Source: Bacteroidaceae bacterium (GTDB lineage: Bacteria; Bacteroidota; Bacteroidia; Bacteroidales; Bacteroidaceae). From it: a stretch of DNA of 8,234 nucleotides. Within the stretch, counting starts at the first letter, position 1. Every line of letters begins with the position of its first letter. The translations under genes were made by a program, and so were the position numbers. Below the pieces are notes generated by a model that was not told the DNA's origin, did not search any database, and saw only the letters and a list, made by a program, of their open reading frames with translations. Positions 1-5,263 of the stretch are shown in pieces. The stretch spans positions 1-8,234 of the forward strand of contig JAEEOD010000108.1 in assembly GCA_016284115.1 (NCBI GenBank), in the 5' to 3' direction.

Positions 1-149
1 ATGCAGAATGGATCGGAGATACTATAGATGCAGTTGGTGACTTTGCTGGCGGCATAGCTGAGACGGTTGGAGATTTTGTTGGAGGAACCGTAAGCTATAT
101 CAGTGATGTCGGATCATCGGTTGGAGATTTCTTATTTGGATGGTGGTAA
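1..149 (+). CDS. C-terminal fragment of an unrecognised glycine-rich protein
   Basis: Frame 3 is open from the window edge to a TAA at 147-149, giving 48 residues (3-146) whose start lies upstream. I do not recognise the family. The fragment is rich in Gly, Asp, Val and Phe. It carries a repeated small motif: IGDT at fragment residue 4, VGDF at 11, VGDF at 22, ISDV at 33 and VGDF at 40. The spacings of 7, 11, 11 and 7 put these motifs on one face of a helix, so a long amphipathic or membrane-associating helix is plausible. It ends in FLFGWW. Known context: genes next to WXG100 and DUF4176 genes often encode T7SS substrates or membrane parts, so this could be the tail of an effector, but nothing here proves it. 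It is called coding because the frame is open, the composition is protein-like, and the next gene begins shortly after its stop. Confidence 0.6.
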   Translation, partial: AEWIGDTIDAVGDFAGGIAETVGDFVGGTVSYISDVGSSVGDFLFGWW

Positions 150-165
150 ACCATTGCAAGATGGT

Positions 166-169
166 AGGG
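166..169 (+). promoter_or_regulatory. Ribosome binding site deciding the start of the DUF3592 gene
   Basis: AGGG lies eight bases before the ATG at 178. The earlier in-frame starts (GTG 103, ATG 106) have no purine-rich stretch before them and would overlap the upstream gene by more than 40 bases, so the start at 178 is preferred. Confidence 0.5.
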
Positions 170-177
170 TAAAAAGA

Positions 178-597
178 ATGCTAAATTATATTTTCGGTGC
201 CTTAATGGGGGCAGCTATTATTCTGACCATAGTTACAGTGATTCTATGTGTGAATGGTACGAAAAAGCGTTCCACATATAAAGAATGCAACGGAATAATA
301 ACCAGGTTTTATGAAAACTCAACAGAAGGCGCTTTAGGTTCGTATGAAAGTGTTTCCGTTTCGCCTGTTGTTGAGTACATAGTAAATGGAGCTAGATATG
401 AATTTATTGGAAAGTTTTATTCAACAAACATGAAAGTCGGGCAAAAAATTACAGTCCTATATAACCCAAACGATCCATCTATTGCATCAATTAAGAGCGG
501 GACTCTGTTCGCACCAATCATCACAGGAGTGCTGGCCGTTGTTTTCTTGATTCCAGCGGTTGTTTATTATGTCATTAAGGCCAAAGGGCTTAAATAA
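178..597 (+). CDS. DUF3592-like two-TM membrane protein
   Basis: A 139-residue protein read from ATG 178. The first TM segment (about residues 5-26) is followed by a soluble domain of about 80 residues, then a second TM segment near the C-terminus (about 112-134) and a short Lys-rich tail. The soluble part has the usual DUF3592 features: VEYIVNGARYEF, a VGQKITVLYNP stretch, and NDPSIASI just before the second TM. The membrane layout and these motifs support the family; its biochemical role is not established. A frame-compatible upstream extension to 103 exists, but it would overlap the preceding gene and lacks a ribosome site. It starts 28 bases after the stop of the glycine-rich gene and is probably cotranscribed. 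A role as a membrane partner or immunity protein for that gene is possible but speculative. Confidence 0.75.
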   Translation: MLNYIFGALMGAAIILTIVTVILCVNGTKKRSTYKECNGIITRFYENSTEGALGSYESVSVSPVVEYIVNGARYEFIGKFYSTNMKVGQKITVLYNPNDPSIASIKSGTLFAPIITGVLAVVFLIPAVVYYVIKAKGLK

Positions 598-620
598 TTT
601 ATTATAAAGGAGCTATAAAG

Positions 621-938
621 ATGACGGATTCATTATTGCCAATTGGCAGTGTTGTTTTACTTAAGGGAGCCAAAAAAAGGCTCATGATATGTGGTCGAGT
701 ACAAACAGATGTTTCGACAGGTAATGTATATGATTATTCCGCTTGCCTGTATCCGGATGGAATTGTTAGTTCAGATGAATTATACATGTTTAATAATGGC
801 AATATTCAGAAAGTCTTTTTTGTTGGGTTTCAAGATGTTGAGGAATTTGAGTTCAAAAGGTTTTTAATCAAGGAATTAACAAAAAAGATTGATACTGATA
901 TAGCACTCGAAAACAATGGTGGTGATAACGATGGCTAA
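621..938 (+). CDS. DUF4176 family protein (T7SS-associated)
   Basis: A 105-residue soluble protein with no signal peptide or TM segment. The N-terminal LPIGSVVLLKG, the following KKRLMICGR, the DYSACLYPDG turn and the later VFFVGFQDVEE match the DUF4176 pattern (a small beta-rich domain seen in Firmicutes T7SS loci). Its exact function is unknown; association with WXG100 and LXG genes suggests an accessory or chaperone-like part in secretion. AAAGGAG at 606-612 sits eight bases before the ATG, so the start is secure. The C-terminal tail is acidic and Asn/Gly-rich (ENNGGDNDG). Its last codons overlap the start of the first WXG100 gene by eight bases, suggesting translational coupling. Confidence 0.85.
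   Translation: MTDSLLPIGSVVLLKGAKKRLMICGRVQTDVSTGNVYDYSACLYPDGIVSSDELYMFNNGNIQKVFFVGFQDVEEFEFKRFLIKELTKKIDTDIALENNGGDNDG
918..924 (+). promoter_or_regulatory. Ribosome binding site of the first WXG100 gene, inside DUF4176
   Basis: GGTGGTG, a variant of GGAGGTG, lies six bases before ATG 931. The alternative in-frame ATG at 916 would lie upstream of this site and has only A-rich sequence before it, so 931 is the more likely start. Confidence 0.5.
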
Positions 939-1233
939 TCTGAAAATAAATACAGACAGCGCGATAACTGCTGCAACACACATAAAGACTATAAATGGTC
1001 AAATAAGAGATGGCTTTTCTAGTGTCCAGAATGCCATAACGCAATTGGATAATGCATGGGACGGGTCTGCAGCAACTAATGCTATTGGGAAGTTTAATGA
1101 GCTAAAAACCAAATACCCACAAGCAAGATACAATGTTGTTGATAATTTTGTGACATTCCTTTTTCAGCAAGTGGGGGAAGGCTATATTCAAACGGAAGAA
1201 GCTAACAAATCACTTGCAGAAGCGTTTAAGTAA
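931..1233 (+). CDS. WXG100 family (ESAT-6-like) protein, first copy
   Basis: A 100-residue, mostly helical protein of the classic WXG100 size. The central turn is W43-D44-G45, between two predicted helices. The C-terminal part carries Y85-x-x-x-E89, which fits the YxxxD/E export signal known for type VII substrates. Family members form helical-hairpin dimers, are exported by the EssC-type ATPase, and may also act as carriers for larger effectors. Export here is inferred from the motif and context. The start at ATG 931 gives MANLKINTDSA; a start at 916 would add five residues. The gene overlaps DUF4176 by eight bases and is followed 14 bases later by a second WXG100 gene, so the two may form a heterodimer in the EsxA/EsxB manner. 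Confidence 0.88.
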   Translation: MANLKINTDSAITAATHIKTINGQIRDGFSSVQNAITQLDNAWDGSAATNAIGKFNELKTKYPQARYNVVDNFVTFLFQQVGEGYIQTEEANKSLAEAFK

Positions 1234-1247
1234 AAGCGAGGTGTAAT

Positions 1248-1559
1248 ATGGCTTACATAAGAGTTGATCATAGTAAATTCGAGGCTGCTGCATCGGCAAT
1301 TGATAACTATGTCTCATCTATGAAAAACAAAATGCGTAGCGCACAAGGAGAAGTTACTACCTTGTCTACGAGTTGGCAAGGAGCCGATTTTACCCAATTC
1401 AAGTCTCAGTGGGATAAAGTTACAAACAACGACTCTACATATTCGCAGATGATTAAGGCGCTTGAATCTTATTCTAAATACTTACGTTATGCAGCGGGGA
1501 AATATAAAGAAGCTCAATCTAAAGCTGTTAATCGAGCAAATGGACTGCCAAAGTATTAA
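1248..1559 (+). CDS. WXG100 family (ESAT-6-like) protein, second copy
   Basis: A 103-residue helical-hairpin protein with W43-Q44-G45 in the central turn, the same residue position as in the preceding copy. The sequence around it (TSWQGADFTQFKSQW) is a typical WXG100 second-helix start. The C-terminal half is rich in Tyr and Lys (YSKYLRYAAGKYKEA) but none of these tyrosines has Asp or Glu at +4, so the canonical YxxxD/E signal is absent. This suggests that it leaves the cell with a signal-bearing partner, or acts inside; that is inference. GAGGTG at 1238-1243 precedes the ATG by four bases. The two copies differ widely outside the WXG turn, so they are distinct paralogues and not a recent duplication. 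Confidence 0.88.
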   Translation: MAYIRVDHSKFEAAASAIDNYVSSMKNKMRSAQGEVTTLSTSWQGADFTQFKSQWDKVTNNDSTYSQMIKALESYSKYLRYAAGKYKEAQSKAVNRANGLPKY

Positions 1560-1577
1560 GTCAAAGGAAGATCAATA

Positions 1578-2774
1578 GTGAGCAAGATTGTAATACAAAC
1601 GAAACACGGAAAGACAATTATTAAGAATCGCTTATCATATCCGGAATCGGTAAATGAGCGAGTAAATAACGCTATTGTATCAGGTATGTTTGATGGCTTT
1701 TTGCCGGTCTCTATTCGGCAAAAACGGAAGGATACTATTATAGAATGTATCGTTCAAGATCTTGTCTCAGCTAATCAGTATTTTCAAGGTGTCGTTTCAA
1801 GAAAGATGTTTCTTGATTTCGCAGTACAAATTGCTGGACTAATTAAAAACTGCGAAAAGAATATGATTAGTGCCAATAACCTTGATTTGCAAAAAGACCG
1901 TGTGTTTGTTGACCCAATCACTAAAGCTGTAAAGTGTATTTATTGGCCGGTTGTTAACAACCAGCAAGCCGATCCACCAAATATATTTTTGAAACAATTA
2001 CCATACGATATCAGCTTTAATCCGCACGAAGATAAATCTTACATTGAGCAATACGCGAATTTCTTTGAAGGTTACAAACCGTTTTCTATCAATGAGTTTG
2101 AGCGGTTCTTGCTTAAATTACAAGGGAAAGTGACCAATACCACACATACCCCGTCGGAAACTTTGTCTGGAAAACTTGCCGAAGAAGAATCAAGAAACGC
2201 TCAACATAGCAATCCCAACATTGAATACAATCCGCTATCTGGCCAAGGAGATAGCAGAGGTACTAATACACTCGACACGATCTTCTGCTCGAAATGCGGA
2301 GCGAAGAATACTGTCGGCTCGAATTACTGCGCTGCATGTGGCAATAAAATCGGGACTATACCAAATAAGCCAGAAAGCAATCCCGCTGAAAGGAAAAACC
2401 AAAATAGAGGGACAACGGTATTAGGAGCCGTTAACGGCGGGACAGTAGTGCTTGGCTATGATGAGCCAGACGAGCCTGTTTATCCTCGTCTTATTCGGAA
2501 AAAAACCGGGGAGAGTTTTTCGATAGATAAGCCCGTGTTTAGAATTGGAACTGAGCAACCATACTGTGATTTGTTTATTAGTGACAATACTTATATAAGT
2601 CGCAGCCATGCTGATATTATCACAAGAGATGGTCGCTATTATATCGTAGATAAGAATTCGACAAACCGCACCTTTGTGGACGGTAAAGTCGTTGCCAGGC
2701 AGACAGAGGTTGAGGTCTACGATGGAACGCTTATTAAACTTGCCAACGAAGAGTTTGATTTCTTGCTGTGCTAG
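1578..2774 (+). CDS. DUF6382-like / zinc ribbon / FHA domain protein
   Basis: A 398-residue cytoplasmic protein with a GTG start; AAAGGAAG at 1563-1570 is well spaced. Residues 1-185 form a globular region resembling DUF6382 domains that precede FHA domains in Clostridia, including RVFVDPITKAVKCIYWPV at 108-125. A low-complexity linker follows. A zinc ribbon comes next with C237, C240, C251 and C254. A second linker holds two Thr-x-x-Leu motifs (T279-L282, T289-L292). The FHA domain fills about 310-398: FRIG at 321-324, SRSH at 341-344 and NSTNRTFVDG at 360-369. FHA domains bind phosphothreonine peptides, so this is the likely reader for the adjacent kinase and phosphatase. The usual Gly-Arg after strand three is Gly-Thr here (G324-T325), which may alter binding. 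The N-terminal family assignment is from memory of the pattern and less certain than the FHA call. Confidence 0.87.
   Translation: MSKIVIQTKHGKTIIKNRLSYPESVNERVNNAIVSGMFDGFLPVSIRQKRKDTIIECIVQDLVSANQYFQGVVSRKMFLDFAVQIAGLIKNCEKNMISANNLDLQKDRVFVDPITKAVKCIYWPVVNNQQADPPNIFLKQLPYDISFNPHEDKSYIEQYANFFEGYKPFSINEFERFLLKLQGKVTNTTHTPSETLSGKLAEEESRNAQHSNPNIEYNPLSGQGDSRGTNTLDTIFCSKCGAKNTVGSNYCAACGNKIGTIPNKPESNPAERKNQNRGTTVLGAVNGGTVVLGYDEPDEPVYPRLIRKKTGESFSIDKPVFRIGTEQPYCDLFISDNTYISRSHADIITRDGRYYIVDKNSTNRTFVDGKVVARQTEVEVYDGTLIKLANEEFDFLLC
2286..2339 (+). other. Zinc ribbon coding segment in the FHA protein
   Basis: Two CxxC knuckles (CSKC and CAAC) separated by ten residues, each followed by Gly, give the short zinc-ribbon pattern common in Firmicutes signalling proteins. 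Probable role is structural or protein-binding, linking the N-terminal domain to the FHA tail. Confidence 0.85.
2412..2453 (+). other. Paired Thr-x-Val-Leu motifs in the FHA protein linker
   Basis: Residues 279-282 (TTVL) and 289-292 (TVVL), ten residues apart, each followed by Gly, sit in the flexible linker just before the FHA domain. They match the Thr-x-Val/Ile-Leu motif repeated in the protein encoded at 5264-5974. Phosphorylation by the neighbouring kinase is inferred, not shown. Confidence 0.6.
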
Positions 2775-2781
2775 AAGGTGG
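2775..2781 (+). promoter_or_regulatory. Ribosome binding site deciding the PP2C start
   Basis: AAGGTGG lies five bases before ATG 2787. The alternative GTG at 2778 falls within this purine stretch and would have no site of its own, so the phosphatase is read from 2787. Confidence 0.6.
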
Positions 2782-2786
2782 AAACA

Positions 2787-3569
2787 ATGAAATTTTTGAT
2801 TGCAGTACAGACTGATGTTGGAATACAGAAAGAAACCAATCAAGATAGTTGTTGTATCAAGGTAGCAGAAACAAAAAACGGTCAGATCATTATGTCTGTT
2901 CTATGTGATGGAATGGGTGGCTTATCAAAAGGCGAGGTCGCAAGCGCAACCCTAATCTCCGCATTCTGCGATTGGTTTGATAACGAGCTTGGGACAACTC
3001 TATCGGCAAAGAATCCCATTGAGGAGGCAAAGAGTCGATGGGAACGGATAATAAAGGAACAAAACCAGATAATTGGAGCCTATGGTCGAAATGAGCGCAT
3101 ACGACTCGGTTCAACTATTACCGCGCAACTCATCCTCTATGATGGTTCTTATCTAATCGGTCATGTTGGAGATTCCCGCGCCTATCGCATTACTGATGAT
3201 GCGATTATGCAGTTAACAGAAGACCAAACGGTTGTTGCGAGGGAAATAAAGCAAGGGAAACTTTCGCCCGATAAATCAGAAACAGATCCAAGGAGAAATG
3301 TTTTGTTGCAATGTGTTGGGGCATCAAAATCTGTTTACCCGGAATTCTACTATGGAAAAGCTGCTGCCAATGAATGCTATATGTTATGCTCTGACGGCTT
3401 CAGGCATGTGGTAAATAGAGAAGAAATCCAATGCTCATTCGCTCCGAAAAACAACACGACCGAATCGATAATGGAGAAAAACATCCAAAAGCTGATTGAC
3501 TTGAACAAATATCGTCACGAGAGTGATAACATTACAGCTCTTCTGATAAAAACAGACCAGGAGGAATAA
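2787..3569 (+). CDS. PP2C-type protein Ser/Thr phosphatase
   Basis: A 260-residue soluble phosphatase of the metal-dependent PPM/PP2C family, the usual size for bacterial PrpC/Stp proteins. The catalytic motifs are all present in order: TNQD with D20, LCDGMGG with D41, LGSTIT at 108-112, GHVGDSRAY with D129, CSDGF with D203, and SDN with D247-N248. It should therefore be active and remove phosphate from Ser/Thr residues, most obviously on the adjacent kinase, the FHA protein and the Thr-rich tail protein. No TM segment or signal peptide. It starts 12 bases after the FHA gene. Its 3-prime end contains the ribosome site of the kinase gene, whose GTG begins three bases after the stop, so phosphatase and kinase are likely made in linked amounts. 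Confidence 0.95.
   Translation: MKFLIAVQTDVGIQKETNQDSCCIKVAETKNGQIIMSVLCDGMGGLSKGEVASATLISAFCDWFDNELGTTLSAKNPIEEAKSRWERIIKEQNQIIGAYGRNERIRLGSTITAQLILYDGSYLIGHVGDSRAYRITDDAIMQLTEDQTVVAREIKQGKLSPDKSETDPRRNVLLQCVGASKSVYPEFYYGKAAANECYMLCSDGFRHVVNREEIQCSFAPKNNTTESIMEKNIQKLIDLNKYRHESDNITALLIKTDQEE
3559..3564 (+). promoter_or_regulatory. Ribosome binding site of the kinase, within the PP2C gene end
   Basis: AGGAGG, a full consensus site, lies eight bases before the GTG at 3573 and overlaps the last phosphatase codons. It supports the GTG start and translational coupling of the pair. Confidence 0.75.
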
Positions 3570-3572
3570 GTC

Positions 3573-5252
3573 GTGGCAGTTCTTGGACAAGTTATTGACG
3601 ATAAATATGAAATACTTACGCTGATCGGCAGGGGCGGCATGTCCGAGGTCTATCTCGCAAGAGATAGGCGTTTGAATAAGCAGTGGGCTGTTAAAGAAAT
3701 CCAGAAACGCGCCAGAGACAAGAATAACGAAGTCGTAGTACAGAGCGCAATTGCCGAGGCAAATATGATCAAGCAACTTGATCATACTGCTATTGTGCGC
3801 ATTGTAGATATCATCGAAACACCGGACGTTATTTATATCATTGAGGATTACATCGAAGGTGAAACCTTGAATACCATTCTTGATGAGAATGGGGCGCAAC
3901 CTCAAGAATTAGTCATTGAATGGGCAATGCAGATTTGCGAAGCTTTAGAGTATCTTCATACGAGAAAGCCTCCCATTATTTATCGGGATATGAAGCCTGC
4001 AAATGTTATGCTGAAACCCGATGGTAACATAAAAATTATCGACTTTGGTATCGCCCGTGAGTATAAAGACCAAAGTCTTGCTGATACGGTTAGTTTAGGT
4101 ACAAAAGGTTATGCAGCGCCGGAGCAATTTGGTGGGAAGGGTCAAACTGACGCCAGAACTGATGTGTATTGTTTAGGTGTCACATTATACCACCTGGTTA
4201 CCGGCCATAATCCATGTGAGCCCCCTTATGAGATTTACCCAATCAGGCATTGGAACCCACAACTTGACCCAGGCCTCGAAGCTATTATAGAAAAATGCAC
4301 GCAACTTAATCCGATAGACAGATATCAATCATGCGCAGAACTCTTATATGCTCTACAACATTATCAAGAGAATGGCGCAGCGTATCGGGCAAAACAAAAA
4401 AGAAAGCTCAAGCTCTTTATAGCAACTGCCCTTGCATGCCTGCTCTTTGCAGCGATTGGCATCTTCTCATTACACATGAGAACGCAAACAAACAATGCAG
4501 ACTATAACCAAAATCTAATCCAAGCAGAAAAAGCTGCCACTTCTGACGAAAAAGTTCTCTATTACGGAAAGGCCATTTCCATCAAGCCGTTGGAATTTGA
4601 GGGCTATTTAGGAATGATAGAAGCTTTTAAGGATGACGCAGTTTTCACAATTGATGAGGAGCGGACTTTCAAAGAAAGTATTAATCCAAACTTAAGCGCA
4701 TTAAGAGAGCAAGCGGGATATGGAGATTTGGCTTTCGAGATTGGAAAGCTGTACTGGTACTATTACGATTACGGTAAAACCGCTACTTCCGACAACCAAA
4801 TCACAAGGATGAAGAGCGCTATTCAATGGTTCCGAGATGCAGTTGATTATGGCGGAACAGATTCAAGCTATTATACGATGGCCTCAATCTATAGAGATAT
4901 TGGCGAGTTTAATCGAGACATTAACTTGAATATTGAAGAAGCTTCGGATAAGGGGAAATACGAACCGTATTGGAGAAACCTTGAATCCCTTGTTGCAACG
5001 ATTTCAGATAACGAGAGCGAGATTGTGCAGCTTGAAGTTTGTAGACTTGTAGTTTACTCCATTGAAACTTATGCGCGCAAATTCAAAGGCGATGGAATTA
5101 GCCAAATAGAAATGAATGCGCTGTTGAGCCAAGTTACAACACTTGTACACTCGGTTGAAACAACCTCGGACAAGACGGAGTCTTTGAAAAACGAAGTCGT
5201 TGCAAGATTGGCCAACGCTGCATCTGCAATTGATAATGCTTTTAGAGAGTAG
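3573..5252 (+). CDS. Membrane Ser/Thr protein kinase with a TPR-like outer domain
   Basis: A 559-residue Hanks-type kinase with a GTG start. The kinase domain covers about residues 12-265: Gly-rich loop IGRGGMSEV at 18-26, VKEI with catalytic K41, helix-C glutamate near 62 (EANMI), catalytic loop YRDMKPANVML with D139 and N144, DFG at 158-160, and GTKGYAAPEQ at 176-185. All catalytic residues are present, so it should be active. The first loop residue is Tyr137 where His is usual. T172, S174 and T177 are candidate activation-loop sites. A basic stretch (about 273-280) precedes one TM helix (about 279-301). The outer part, 302-559, is helical and has TPR/Sel1-like stretches (for example YYTMASIYRDIGEF); it has no PASTA repeats, unlike PrkC/PknB. 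It probably senses an outside signal. Likely substrates are the Thr-motif tail protein and the FHA protein. Confidence 0.94.
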   Translation: MAVLGQVIDDKYEILTLIGRGGMSEVYLARDRRLNKQWAVKEIQKRARDKNNEVVVQSAIAEANMIKQLDHTAIVRIVDIIETPDVIYIIEDYIEGETLNTILDENGAQPQELVIEWAMQICEALEYLHTRKPPIIYRDMKPANVMLKPDGNIKIIDFGIAREYKDQSLADTVSLGTKGYAAPEQFGGKGQTDARTDVYCLGVTLYHLVTGHNPCEPPYEIYPIRHWNPQLDPGLEAIIEKCTQLNPIDRYQSCAELLYALQHYQENGAAYRAKQKRKLKLFIATALACLLFAAIGIFSLHMRTQTNNADYNQNLIQAEKAATSDEKVLYYGKAISIKPLEFEGYLGMIEAFKDDAVFTIDEERTFKESINPNLSALREQAGYGDLAFEIGKLYWYYYDYGKTATSDNQITRMKSAIQWFRDAVDYGGTDSSYYTMASIYRDIGEFNRDINLNIEEASDKGKYEPYWRNLESLVATISDNESEIVQLEVCRLVVYSIETYARKFKGDGISQIEMNALLSQVTTLVHSVETTSDKTESLKNEVVARLANAASAIDNAFRE

Positions 5253-5263
5253 GTGAAAATAAG

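Noticed and set aside
103..177. Longer N-terminus for the DUF3592 protein
   Set aside because: No ribosome site precedes GTG 103 or ATG 106, the extension overlaps the upstream gene and is polar ahead of an otherwise typical N-terminal TM start.
667..683. Perfect 5-bp inverted repeat GAGCC/GGCTC around seven A's
   Set aside because: It lies inside the DUF4176 coding region, the stem is short and no T run follows; probably chance from the Lys-rich codons.
2176..2424. 82-residue plus-strand frame inside the FHA gene
   Set aside because: Alternate frame of the linker and zinc ribbon; the zinc-ribbon cysteines are clear in the main frame.
2421..2843. 140-residue open frame on the minus strand
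   Set aside because: Shadow of the FHA domain region; composition is not protein-like for this genome and no motif is seen.
3435..3905. 156-residue open frame on the minus strand
   Set aside because: Antisense to the phosphatase end and kinase start, both with full catalytic motifs; no recognisable domain or ribosome site.
3573..5252. Naming the kinase prkC or pknB
   Set aside because: It lacks PASTA repeats and is next to T7SS-type genes instead of the cell-division neighbourhood, so those symbols would mislead.
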